A stretch of 64,000 bases of DNA from Alphaproteobacteria bacterium (lineage in GTDB: Bacteria; Pseudomonadota; Alphaproteobacteria; Ferrovibrionales; Ferrovibrionaceae), in assembly GCA_018336035.1 (NCBI GenBank), contig JAGXRD010000045.1, positions 1 through 64,000 on the forward strand, in the 5' to 3' direction. The position numbers and the translations under genes are program-made. Positions 16,625 to 24,239 of the stretch are shown piece after piece; position 1 is the stretch's first letter, and each line of letters opens with the position of its first letter. The notes under the pieces are model-generated. The model was not told where the DNA came from, ran no database searches, and worked only from the letters and a program-made list of their open reading frames with translations.

Positions 16625-18103
16625 ATGGCGCAGCCCGAAATCAAAACCTACTGGCAGAATTTCATCGACGGCCAGTGGCGCGATGGTGCCACCAACGAGC
16701 GCATCGCCATCGAGAACCCGGCGACCGGTGAGAAACTGGCCGAGGTGGCGCGTGCCATGCCGGCCGATGTGGATCGCGCCGTGGCGGCTGCCCGCAAGCG
16801 CTTCAATGCCCGTACGCTGATCGACATGCGGCCGATGGCGCGCGGCGCGCTGCTGCTCGAGATCGCGGCGCAGATGCGTGCCATGGCCGATGAGATTGCG
16901 CTGGCCGAATGCCTTGATAACGGCAAGTCGCTGACGGCTGCCAAGAACGAGGCGATGGCTGCCTCGCGTTACTTCTCCTATTACGGCGGCGCCACCGACA
17001 AGATCGAAGGCCGCATGATTCCGCTGGGGGCGGGTTACGTCGATTACACCGTGCCGGCGCCGTATGGCGTATCCGTTCAGATCGTACCGTGGAATTTCCC
17101 GCTGCAGATCGCCGCGCGTTCGGTGGCCTGTGCGCTCGCCACCGGCAATACCGTGGTGTTGAAGTCGCCGGAACTCTCGCCACTGTCCTGCACCTTCATC
17201 GCCGAGGCCTGCAAGCGTGCCGGCGTGCCCGATGGCGCGGTGAATGTGCTTTGTGGCTACGGTCATGATACCGGCGCGGCGATGGTGTCGCACAGGGATG
17301 TCGATCATATCGTCTTCACCGGCTCGCTGAAGACCGGGCAGTTCATCCTGCGCGCCGCCGCCGAGCGCATCATTCCCTGCGTCATGGAACTGGGCGGCAA
17401 GTCGGCGGGTATTGTTTTCCCCGATGCCGATCTCGACCAGGTGGCGGCCAGCACCGCCATCGGCATTTTCACCAATGCCGGCCAGGTCTGCTCGGCGGCC
17501 TCGCGCCTCGTGGTGCATCGTTCGCGGCATGACGAAGTGGTGGCGAAGATCGCCGCCCGCGCCAAAGCGCTCAGCATCGGCCCGGGTATCGAGGGCAAGG
17601 ATCTCGGCCCGCTGATCTCCGCTGCACAGCTCGACAAGGTCGAGGGTATGTGCCTGGCCGCTGCGCAGGACGGCGCCGAGGCCGTTACCGGCGGTCGACG
17701 TGTCGACGGCATGGCAGGCCATTTCATGCAGCCGACCGTATTTGCCGGCGTGAAACCCGACATGACCATCGCGCGCGAGGAAGTCTTCGGCCCGGTGCTG
17801 GCCGTGCAGGTCTATGACGATCCTGAAGAAGCCATCGCGCTGGCCAATGGCACCGATTACGGCCTCTGCGCCGGCGTCTATACGAAAGACCTGCGGCAGG
17901 CGCATTGGGCCGCCGACCGTCTGGTGGCGGGACAGGTGTTTGTGAATGAGTGGTTTGCCGGCGGCATCGAGACGCCGTTCGGCGGCACCAAGCGCTCCGG
18001 CTATGGCCGAGAGAAGGGCCAGGAAGCCCTGCTCAGCTACGTGCAGACCAAGAATGTCGGCATCCGCATCGATGCCGGCGGTGGCGGTCGTCCCGGCGGT
18101 TGA
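16625..18103 (+). CDS. NAD(P)-dependent aldehyde dehydrogenase
   Basis: The enzyme oxidises an aldehyde to the acid with NAD(P). The 492-residue protein is full length for the ALDH superfamily. It has the cofactor segment VPWNFPLQIAARSVACALAT, the GSLKTG loop, the catalytic base Glu255 in MELGGKS and the nucleophile Cys289 in NAGQVCSA; the C-terminal motif is FGGTKRSGYGREKG. I start at ATG 16625, where the N terminus (MAQPEIKTYWQNFIDGQW) matches the family; an upstream in-frame ATG at 16604 lies inside the repeat's trailing sequence. Substrate is unknown; betaine-, gamma-aminobutyraldehyde- and phenylacetaldehyde-type enzymes look alike at this level. Confidence 0.93.
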   Translation: MAQPEIKTYWQNFIDGQWRDGATNERIAIENPATGEKLAEVARAMPADVDRAVAAARKRFNARTLIDMRPMARGALLLEIAAQMRAMADEIALAECLDNGKSLTAAKNEAMAASRYFSYYGGATDKIEGRMIPLGAGYVDYTVPAPYGVSVQIVPWNFPLQIAARSVACALATGNTVVLKSPELSPLSCTFIAEACKRAGVPDGAVNVLCGYGHDTGAAMVSHRDVDHIVFTGSLKTGQFILRAAAERIIPCVMELGGKSAGIVFPDADLDQVAASTAIGIFTNAGQVCSAASRLVVHRSRHDEVVAKIAARAKALSIGPGIEGKDLGPLISAAQLDKVEGMCLAAAQDGAEAVTGGRRVDGMAGHFMQPTVFAGVKPDMTIAREEVFGPVLAVQVYDDPEEAIALANGTDYGLCAGVYTKDLRQAHWAADRLVAGQVFVNEWFAGGIETPFGGTKRSGYGREKGQEALLSYVQTKNVGIRIDAGGGGRPGG

Positions 18104-18118
18104 TCGTCGCCCGCAGCC

Positions 18119-19309
18119 TCACTGTTGCATCGCGCGCGTGAAATAGACCGACATTTCCGAACTTTTGCTGCGGTCGATGCGTGTGACCTGCAGGCGGTCA
18201 CCTTCGGGGCGGAAGCGGAACTCAATATTGTGATCGCGCACCAGCTCGTCACCCTGCAGCACGAGCGGCATTTTTGTATGCTCGGGTTTGTCGCCATTCA
18301 CGCCCGTTCCGGACATATAGGTGGCCTCGTAAGATCCGTTACTGTGTCGCCAGATCGAGATCGCGATGAAGCGGCCGTTGTGCCATGTGCCCTGCCATAG
18401 ACCGGTGAAGCGACCGTTGACCGCAACTTTGGGCAGTTTGATTCCATAGGTTGCAGCAGTGGCGGCGCTCTCCTCGCTGCAACTGGGTTTCTGCCCGGTT
18501 TCAAAGAACTGCTGCAGGCATGGGCCGTAGCGTCGCGCGAATTCCCAGCTTTGCCCGCCGCCATGGCCCTGCATGTCGTGATAGGTCGGCTGGTTGATGA
18601 TGAAGTTCGCCATGCCCATTTCGGTCAGGCGCTTTTCCGCATAAGGCCCGCGCACATTCGGCTGCTGCGTTTCGAACCAGTCGTCGCCGCTGAAGAAACC
18701 CGCGGCCACAAGGATGCCGCTGTCCTTGTATTTTTCCCATAGTTCGCGGATGTAGGTGTCGTTCTGTCGCCATTCGCGACTTTTGCCGGCATCGCCGAAG
18801 GCAGCCGGTGACAGCGGCAGGATGCCGTGGATTTTTGGTTTCAGGCTGCCGGTATGGATCGTGGCGAAGGCGCCGCGCGACTGGCCCATCAGGATGACGC
18901 GCGAATAGGCGCGAACAACCGGCAACTCCAGTATGTGCAGGATCAGAGGCGTGGTCAGATCGTGTGTTGCGCCCGCGACGGCTCTGCCTTTGGCGACGCC
19001 GATGATGGGATGCCGCTGCAGGTGATAGCTGTCCCAGCCGGCTTCCGCAAAATACTGCATCACTGGCGGCACTTTCTCTGGCGCCAGTTTGTCGGGGCTG
19101 TAACCGTGATTCCAGATCACCAGTCCTTTGGCTTTGGCGGGGCCGTAGGGATGCTGGCTCACATCGGAACGGCCCGGAAAGACAGCGGGATTGAACCAGT
19201 AGTCACGCTCTGCGGTGAAGGTCTGCGCGATGGCCGAGCCGCAAATGACCAGAAGCAGAGCCAGCGCGAGACCACCTGTCCGGGCCGGCTGAAATATTGT
19301 TTCTCTCAT
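18119..19309 (-). CDS. Secreted alpha/beta-hydrolase with C-terminal barrel-like domain
   Basis: The function is not known beyond the fold. I start at the ATG ending at 19309, which is preceded by a GGGGGG ribosome binding site and opens a clear signal peptide (GGLALALLLVICGSAIAQ). The mature protein has the early WNHGYS oxyanion-type segment and a serine-hydrolase nucleophile elbow, GQSRGA (Ser in G-x-S-x-G), plus candidate acid and base residues (FFSGDDW, GHGGGQSWEF). The last 110 residues (FTGLWQGTWHNGRFIAISIW onward) look like a small beta-barrel add-on. It is convergent with the aldehyde dehydrogenase, 15 bp apart. It is likely a periplasmic or secreted esterase or amidase. Confidence 0.7.
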   Translation of the reverse strand: MRETIFQPARTGGLALALLLVICGSAIAQTFTAERDYWFNPAVFPGRSDVSQHPYGPAKAKGLVIWNHGYSPDKLAPEKVPPVMQYFAEAGWDSYHLQRHPIIGVAKGRAVAGATHDLTTPLILHILELPVVRAYSRVILMGQSRGAFATIHTGSLKPKIHGILPLSPAAFGDAGKSREWRQNDTYIRELWEKYKDSGILVAAGFFSGDDWFETQQPNVRGPYAEKRLTEMGMANFIINQPTYHDMQGHGGGQSWEFARRYGPCLQQFFETGQKPSCSEESAATAATYGIKLPKVAVNGRFTGLWQGTWHNGRFIAISIWRHSNGSYEATYMSGTGVNGDKPEHTKMPLVLQGDELVRDHNIEFRFRPEGDRLQVTRIDRSKSSEMSVYFTRAMQQ

Positions 19310-19452
19310 TGTTGGCCCCCCAACGCCTGCCATCGCAACATGAGGGAGGCGTGGGATGATTTATAGAAAAATCGCCTAAAACATAGCTTGAAACCAGGTC
19401 ATGGCTCCAATTAGATGTGGCTTGAAGTAAAATAGATTACTAAAAGTAGAGC

Positions 19453-20148
19453 ATGAGCGGGGATGTGGCGGGTAGGCCCGCGGCAGGTCAGGGGCAAGAC
19501 CGGCCGGGGGAGACAGGGTGTATCTACGCGCTTGTCGATCCGCGCGATCACAACATTTTCTATGTCGGCCAGACCCGCGATCTCGATGCGCGCAAGCGCA
19601 CGCATTTTGCCGGCGGGCATTCGCTGTCGGGTGCGAAGATCAAAATCCTGCGCAGCAATGGCCTGCTGCCGCTCGTCGTCGTACTGCAGGGTGATCTGCC
19701 GCTGCGGCGGCTCAGCCTTGCCGAAGCCTTCTGGATCGATCTGCTGCGCCAGCGCGGCGGTGAATTGCTGAACGTGACGGGTCTGGCGGCCGAGGAGCGG
19801 CGACAGCGACCGCACCCGCCTCGTGCCGAAGGGTTCGGCGCCCCGCGCATCGCATTGCCCTGTTATGACGAGGGGAAGGACCAGCCGCTGCAGCAGCTGC
19901 GCGAACTGCGCCGGCAGCAACGCGTGCGTGATCTGAACCTGCCGCTCAATGCGGGCAAACCCTGGACCGCAGGCGAGGATGCGGCGCTGCGGGCCCTGTT
20001 TCGTCATGGCCTGCGTGCCAGCGATATTGCCCGCCGTTTTGGCCGCTCGCGCGATGCCGTGGCTGCGCGGCTCGTCCGGCTGGGTGTGGCAGCAGAAGAG
20101 CCCCGCGGGCTGCAGACGCGCGCCACTGAAAAGGCCGGCGCGGAGTGA
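19453..20148 (+). CDS. GIY-YIG nuclease-domain protein with C-terminal HTH/Myb-like domain
   Basis: The 231-residue protein joins two DNA-related modules. The N-terminal GIY-YIG nuclease core is CIYALVDPRDHNIFYVGQTR (about residues 23-42), followed by the conserved Arg/His helix (DLDARKRTHF). The C-terminal third (KPWTAGEDAALRALFRHGLR, then ASDIARRFGRSRDAVAARL) resembles a SANT/Myb or HTH module that recognises DNA. The family's catalytic Glu is not obvious in this segment; ALAEAFWIDLL contains a candidate. The combination suggests a site-directed nuclease or a DNA-binding protein rather than UvrC or a homing enzyme inside an intron. It stands alone, with no partner gene. Confidence 0.7.
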   Translation: MSGDVAGRPAAGQGQDRPGETGCIYALVDPRDHNIFYVGQTRDLDARKRTHFAGGHSLSGAKIKILRSNGLLPLVVVLQGDLPLRRLSLAEAFWIDLLRQRGGELLNVTGLAAEERRQRPHPPRAEGFGAPRIALPCYDEGKDQPLQQLRELRRQQRVRDLNLPLNAGKPWTAGEDAALRALFRHGLRASDIARRFGRSRDAVAARLVRLGVAAEEPRGLQTRATEKAGAE

Positions 20149-20185
20149 TCCGGCCGGCCTGGGTGTTTAGGGGTAGCGGCGGCGA

Positions 20186-20284
20186 TCAGAACACGCCAAA
20201 GAGGTACAGCAGGATGATGATCGGGATGGGGATGCCCAGAAACCAGAGCAGAATGCCACGCATGGGGAAACTCCGTTTTTTCAT
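20186..20284 (-). CDS. Very small single-pass membrane protein
   Basis: A 32-residue protein starts at the ATG ending at 20284, with AGGAAG 5 nt upstream. It reads MKKRSFPMRGILLWFLG followed by IPIPIIILLYLFGVF: a basic N terminus, then one hydrophobic helix with a Pro-Ile-Pro kink. The second ATG (20263) would give 25 residues but has a weaker ribosome binding site. I recall similar IPIPIIIL-type peptides in other proteobacteria, where they are usually unannotated. Its role is unknown. Its stop lies 38 bp beyond the end of the GIY-YIG gene, convergent with it. Confidence 0.6.
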   Translation of the reverse strand: MKKRSFPMRGILLWFLGIPIPIIILLYLFGVF

Positions 20285-20382
20285 TGTAACTTCCTCATAA
20301 ACGCCTGATGCGGCATTTCGTTTCACCCGCATGGCCGGTCTTCCCAAGCCTGCCGCGAGCCTGTCTGATAGCCGGGGCGGGG

Positions 20383-20411
20383 TTGCCGAGTCTGGCTTTA
20401 TGTACTATATA
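20383..20411 (+). promoter_or_regulatory. Candidate sigma-70 promoter for uppP
   Basis: TTGCCG (20383-20388), 17 bp, TATATA (20406-20411) is the best promoter-like pair in the 357-bp gap between the small membrane protein and uppP. If used, transcription would start about 20418 and the uppP mRNA would have a leader of about 220 nt that includes the whole 10-bp repeat array. Confidence 0.45.
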
Positions 20412-20438
20412 TGTTCCTGTTTCTGAGGCGAAATCCGC

Positions 20439-20648
20439 ATGCACTTGTATGTAATGCCTTGCCTTCGCGTCGGCGCAGGACTGTCAGCGATGCCATATGA
20501 AGCGGTACGAACGCCTACGAACGCTAGCGAACACGAACGAACACCCACGAAGCAGAACGAACCCGTACGAACCCGAACGAAGCGAAACGAACCCAAACGA
20601 GGCCCGGCGAGAGTCAACGCCTCCCCCTGGAGCGGCTCCGCATGCTGA
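20439..20648 (+). CDS. Possible upstream ORF of uppP containing a 10-residue repeat
   Basis: ATG 20439 lies 10 nt after a GAGG and about 20 nt after the predicted transcription start. It opens a 69-codon frame whose TGA (20646-20648) overlaps the uppP start (20642) by 7 nt, the geometry of translational coupling. Because the DNA beneath is a 10-bp repeat, the peptide repeats every 10 residues: TPTNASEHER, TPTKQNEPVR, TRTKRNEPKR. No homology is recognised and the frame may be an accident of the repeat. I list it as a possibility, not an established gene. Confidence 0.25.
   Translation: MHLYVMPCLRVGAGLSAMPYEAVRTPTNASEHERTPTKQNEPVRTRTKRNEPKRGPARVNASPWSGSAC
20506..20605 (+). repeat. Ten tandem 10-bp units with core CGAA(C/G), upstream of uppP
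   Basis: The sequence runs as ten consecutive 10-bp units, each NN-CGA-(A/G)-(C/G)-NNN: TACGAACGCC, TACGAACGCT, AGCGAACACG, AACGAACACC, CACGAAGCAG, AACGAACCCG, TACGAACCCG, AACGAAGCGA, AACGAACCCA, AACGAGGCCC. The CGA core is invariant and the flanking three bases vary. The plus strand has only four T in 100 bases. It ends 36 bp before the uppP start. The 10-bp spacing places every core on nearly one face of the helix. It is not a CRISPR array (no spacers) and not a known repeat that I can name. Confidence 0.85.
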
Positions 20649-21442
20649 TCGATTACCTGCAGGCTGCGTTTCTCGGCGTCGTCGAGGGGCTGACCGAATT
20701 CATCCCTGTCTCCTCGACCGGCCATCTGATCCTGCTGGTCGATCTGCTGGGATTCGAGGGCCCGCCGGGCAAGGTGTTCGAGATCGCCATCCAGCTGGGC
20801 GCCATCCTGGCTATCTGCATTGTCTACTGGCCGCGGCTGTGGGGCACGCTATCCGGACTTGGCCGGGACGATCGCGCCAACCGTTTCACCGTCAACGTGC
20901 TGCTCGGCTTCCTGCCGGCGCTGGTGATCGGCTTCTTCGCGCATGGCTTCATCAAAGGCGTGCTGTTCAACCCCTGGGTCGTTTCGGTCGCGCTGATCGT
21001 CGGTGGCGTCGTCATTCTCGCCATCGAGCGGTTTGTCGGTGAGGGCGAGGTCGACAGCGTCGACGATTTCAAATTCCGCCTCAGCCTGAAGATCGGCCTG
21101 CTGCAATGCCTTGCCATGATCCCGGGTGTCTCGCGTTCCGGCGCCACCATCATGGGCGCGCGGCTGCTGGGCGTGAAGCCGGCGGCGGCGGCCGAGTTTT
21201 CGTTCTTCCTCGCCGTGCCGACCATGGCTGCGGCGACGGCTTACGATCTGTTCAAGAACCGCGACACGCTCACGCTCGATGGGGCAGGGCTGATCCTGAC
21301 CGGCTTCATCGTAGCTTTCCTTTGCGCCCTGCTGGTGGTGCGTTCGGTGATTGCCTTCATCAACCGCTACGGCTTTGCGCCCTTTGCCTGGTACCGCATC
21401 GCCATCGGTACCGTGATGCTTGCGGTTCTGGCGCTGCGTTGA
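20642..21442 (+). CDS. uppP: Undecaprenyl-diphosphate phosphatase UppP/BacA
   Basis: UppP recycles the lipid carrier for peptidoglycan and other envelope polymers by removing a phosphate from undecaprenyl diphosphate at the inner membrane, and its dosage affects bacitracin resistance. The 266-residue protein has both signature regions: VEGLTEFIPVSSTGHLIL near the N terminus and the PGVSRSGATIMGARLLG loop with the catalytic Ser/Arg. About eight hydrophobic spans are visible. The ATG at 20642 follows GGAG by 9 nt. A ligase gene follows after 42 bp. Regulation may involve the repeat array in the presumed leader. Confidence 0.96.
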   Translation: MLIDYLQAAFLGVVEGLTEFIPVSSTGHLILLVDLLGFEGPPGKVFEIAIQLGAILAICIVYWPRLWGTLSGLGRDDRANRFTVNVLLGFLPALVIGFFAHGFIKGVLFNPWVVSVALIVGGVVILAIERFVGEGEVDSVDDFKFRLSLKIGLLQCLAMIPGVSRSGATIMGARLLGVKPAAAAEFSFFLAVPTMAAATAYDLFKNRDTLTLDGAGLILTGFIVAFLCALLVVRSVIAFINRYGFAPFAWYRIAIGTVMLAVLALR

Positions 21443-21484
21443 GCAGAATGACGGCAACAAAAAAACGACCGGAGGAAACCCTGT

Positions 21485-23107
21485 ATGGGGAAGGAGCTGC
21501 CGCCATCCGTCTACGCGGCCTTTAAACAGACCGCCGAGGCGCATCCGCAGAACAGCTTTCTCTGCGTGCCGTCGCGGCCTGATCGTGCTTACGCGCCCGA
21601 TGGGCTGGAGTTGAGTTACGGCGCGGTGGCGCTGATTGTCGACGATCTGGTCGCGCGCTACCGGTCCGCCGGCTATGGTCTTGGGCATCGGGTCGGCCTG
21701 CTGCTGGAAATGCGGCCGGAATTTCTCTTCCACTATCTGGCGCTGAATGCGCTGGGCTGCGGCATCGTGCCGATCAATCCCGATTACCGGCACGATGAGA
21801 TGCTGTACCAGATGCAGCATTCCGAGGCCGACCTTGTGGTCGGCGTGCCGCATCGCGTCGATGACCTGAACGCCGTGGCGCGCGACCGCAGCGAAAAGCC
21901 GCTGCCGGTCTTCGACTGCACGGCCCTGCCGGAAGTGTTTCCGTCGCCGCAGATCAGCGCTACGAGCGGCAGCATCGACCATGATACGGAATGCACGCTG
22001 CTCTATACCTCGGGCACCACCGGTCGGCCGAAGGGCTGCATCCTCACAAATCTTTATGCGCTAACCGCCGGCGCCTGCTATCGCGACAGCGGCGGGCTGC
22101 TCACGGTGAAGCCGGGCGAGGATCGCTTCTATAACCCGCTGCCGCTGTTCCATATGAACCATGCGATGGTGACGGCGACCTGCGCCATGCTGACGGCGAA
22201 TTGCCTGATCCTGACCGAGCGCTTCAGTCCGACGCGCTGGTGGCAGGAGATCGTGCAGACGAGAGCCACCATCATCCACTATCTCGGCATCGTGCCACCG
22301 CTGCTGCTCAACCAGCCGGTCAGTGTGGACGAGAAGCAGCATCGTGTGCGCTTCGGTCTCGGTGCAGGTGTGGAACCGCAACTCCATAAAGTTTTTGAGG
22401 ACCGCTTCGGTTTCCCGCTGGTCGAGGTCTGGGGCATGACCGAGACCGGGCGCATCTTCTCGGATTGTCACGAGCCGCGCGAGATCGAAACGCGGGCCTT
22501 CGGCCGGCCCTTCGCCGGCTTCGAGGCCATGGTGGCGGGCGCTGACGGGAAAGAAGTCCCGCACGGCCAGGAGGGCGAGCTGCTGGTGCGGCATTCGGCG
22601 GACGATCCGCGCCGCGGTTTCTTCTCCGGCTATCTGAAGAATGACAAGGCGACGGCCGAGGCCTGGGCCGGCGGCTGGTTCCATACCGGCGATGTGGTGC
22701 GGCAGTCCGACAGCGGCATGCTGTATTTCGTCGACCGCATGAAAAACATCATCCGCCGGTCGGGCGAGAATATTGCCGCCGCCGAGATCGAGGCCTGCCT
22801 GCAGGCGCATGAGGCCGTGGCGCAGGTGGCTGTGCTGGCCGCGCCCGACGAGTTGCGCGAGGAAGAGGTGATGGCCTGCATCGTGCTGATGGATGGTCAC
22901 GTCGCGACACCGGACCTGGCCGATCAGCTCTTCGGCTGGTGCTTCGACCGGCTGGCCTATTTCAAGGCACCCGGCTGGCTGCTCTTCGTCGACAACCTGC
23001 CCACCACCGGCACCCAGAAAGTGCAGAAGACGCAGATTTTCAAAGCCGGCGAGGACCCCCGGCAGCGTCCCGGCATTTATGACTTCCGGGCCAGGAAGAA
23101 ACGGTAA
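21485..23107 (+). CDS. AMP-forming acyl-CoA synthetase/ligase
   Basis: The enzyme would activate a carboxylic acid with ATP and attach it to CoA. The 540-residue protein has the ATP/AMP signature LLYTSGTTGRPKGC, the WGMTETGR motif, the hinge-region FHTGDVV and the C-terminal VDRMKNIIRRSGENIAAAEI, followed by the small domain, where a lysine near the end (TGTQKVQK) is in the usual catalytic place. The overall layout resembles CaiC-like carnitine/crotonobetaine or acyl-CoA ligases. An AGGA sequence precedes ATG 21485. The substrate is unknown. The gene is followed closely by a tiny ORF and ctaA. Confidence 0.9.
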   Translation: MGKELPPSVYAAFKQTAEAHPQNSFLCVPSRPDRAYAPDGLELSYGAVALIVDDLVARYRSAGYGLGHRVGLLLEMRPEFLFHYLALNALGCGIVPINPDYRHDEMLYQMQHSEADLVVGVPHRVDDLNAVARDRSEKPLPVFDCTALPEVFPSPQISATSGSIDHDTECTLLYTSGTTGRPKGCILTNLYALTAGACYRDSGGLLTVKPGEDRFYNPLPLFHMNHAMVTATCAMLTANCLILTERFSPTRWWQEIVQTRATIIHYLGIVPPLLLNQPVSVDEKQHRVRFGLGAGVEPQLHKVFEDRFGFPLVEVWGMTETGRIFSDCHEPREIETRAFGRPFAGFEAMVAGADGKEVPHGQEGELLVRHSADDPRRGFFSGYLKNDKATAEAWAGGWFHTGDVVRQSDSGMLYFVDRMKNIIRRSGENIAAAEIEACLQAHEAVAQVAVLAAPDELREEEVMACIVLMDGHVATPDLADQLFGWCFDRLAYFKAPGWLLFVDNLPTTGTQKVQKTQIFKAGEDPRQRPGIYDFRARKKR

Positions 23108-23108
23108 A

Positions 23109-23189
23109 ATGTCGCAGCCGGCCGGCCTTGACCCGGCCGCCGACGCAGCCATTCTCTTCCGCCGGTTACTCCGTGGCGACGGGATTTAG
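23109..23189 (+). CDS. Possible small ORF coupled to ctaA
   Basis: A 26-codon frame starts 1 bp after the ligase stop and ends with TAG directly before the first in-frame start of ctaA, so it exactly fills the gap. The peptide reads MSQPAGLDPAADAAILFRRL then LRGDGI. It is soluble and slightly amphipathic with no known motif. Perfect packing suggests that it could be translated, but no clear ribosome binding site is seen and it may be chance. Confidence 0.3.
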   Translation: MSQPAGLDPAADAAILFRRLLRGDGI

Positions 23190-23192
23190 GTG

Positions 23193-24239
23193 ATGGAGAC
23201 GATGACGGTTCTGAAGGCGATGAGGGAGCGGCGTGACGGCGATGCCCGTGCCGTGGCGCTGTGGCTGTTTGCTGTTGCCGGCCTTGTCGCGCTGATGGTG
23301 GTGATTGGCGGGCTGACGCGCCTGACCGAGTCCGGATTGTCGATGGTGGAGTGGAAGCCGATCACCGGCTGGCTGCCGCCGCTGTCGGAAGCGGCCTGGA
23401 TCGCCGAGTTCGAGAAATACAAGCAGTTTCCCGAATACCAGAAAGTCAACATCGGTATGACGCTGGAGGGGTTCCAGAATATCTACTGGCTGGAATACAT
23501 CCATCGCGTGCTCGGCCGCCTGATCGGTCTCGCCTTCGCCATTCCGATGCTGCTGTTCTGGATCTCGGGCCGCATTCCGTCTGGCATGAAGCCGCATCTG
23601 GTGGCGATGTTTCTGCTCGGCGGCAGTCAGGGCGCGCTCGGCTGGTTCATGGTGGCGAGCGGTCTGGTCGACCATCCCGATGTCAGCCACTATCGCCTGA
23701 CCGCGCATCTTGGCCTGGCCTTCTTCATCTTCGTCTATCTGCTCTGGGGCGCGCTGTCGCTGTCGCGCCACGGCCGCATGGTGTCGGCGCGCGGTGGCGG
23801 TCTCGCGGCGGCGCTCACCGCGCTGGTCTTCGTGCAGGTGCTGTCGGGCGGGCTGGTCGCCGGCATGAATGCGGGATTGGCGCACAATACCTGGCCACTG
23901 ATGGATGGCGCCTTCATCCCCGATGGGCTGCTGATCACCAGTCCCTGGTGGATCAACTTTTTCGAGAATGCGATGACGGTGCAGTTCCAGCATCGCATGC
24001 TGGCCTATGCGGTGTTTGTCCTCGCCATCGTCACCGTCTTTTCATTGAAGGGGCACTCGCCGGTTGGCCTGCGCCACGGATTGCTGACGGCGGTGCTGGT
24101 GCAGCTTGGGCTGGGCATCGCCACGCTGCTGGCACATGTGCCGATCTCGCTCGGCACGCTGCACCAGGCCGGCGCGGTGGTGGTGCTGGGCATGTCGGTG
24201 GCGCTGTGGCATGACCGGTCGCTGAGCCGCGATGACTGA
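23193..24239 (+). CDS. ctaA: Heme A synthase (CtaA/Cox15)
   Basis: CtaA oxidises heme O to heme A for aa3-type cytochrome oxidase in the inner membrane. The 348-residue protein has eight hydrophobic spans and the heme-ligand histidine motifs, including EYIHRVLGRLIGLAF, the paired HLGLAFF region and VQFQHRMLAYAV. The segment GGLTRLTESGLSMVEWKPI is diagnostic of the proteobacterial/mitochondrial type. GTG 23190 and ATG 23193 are both possible starts; I chose ATG. The stop overlaps cutA by 8 bp. The aa3 oxidase genes themselves are not in the window. Confidence 0.95.
   Translation: METMTVLKAMRERRDGDARAVALWLFAVAGLVALMVVIGGLTRLTESGLSMVEWKPITGWLPPLSEAAWIAEFEKYKQFPEYQKVNIGMTLEGFQNIYWLEYIHRVLGRLIGLAFAIPMLLFWISGRIPSGMKPHLVAMFLLGGSQGALGWFMVASGLVDHPDVSHYRLTAHLGLAFFIFVYLLWGALSLSRHGRMVSARGGGLAAALTALVFVQVLSGGLVAGMNAGLAHNTWPLMDGAFIPDGLLITSPWWINFFENAMTVQFQHRMLAYAVFVLAIVTVFSLKGHSPVGLRHGLLTAVLVQLGLGIATLLAHVPISLGTLHQAGAVVVLGMSVALWHDRSLSRDD

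Noticed and set aside
20506-20605. CRISPR array
   Set aside because: Units are contiguous 10-mers without spacers and no cas genes are present.
20497-21042. 181-codon frame starting in the 10-bp array and running into uppP
   Set aside because: It overlaps the certain uppP gene in another frame with no motif; only the shorter frame ending at the uppP start is worth keeping as a possibility.
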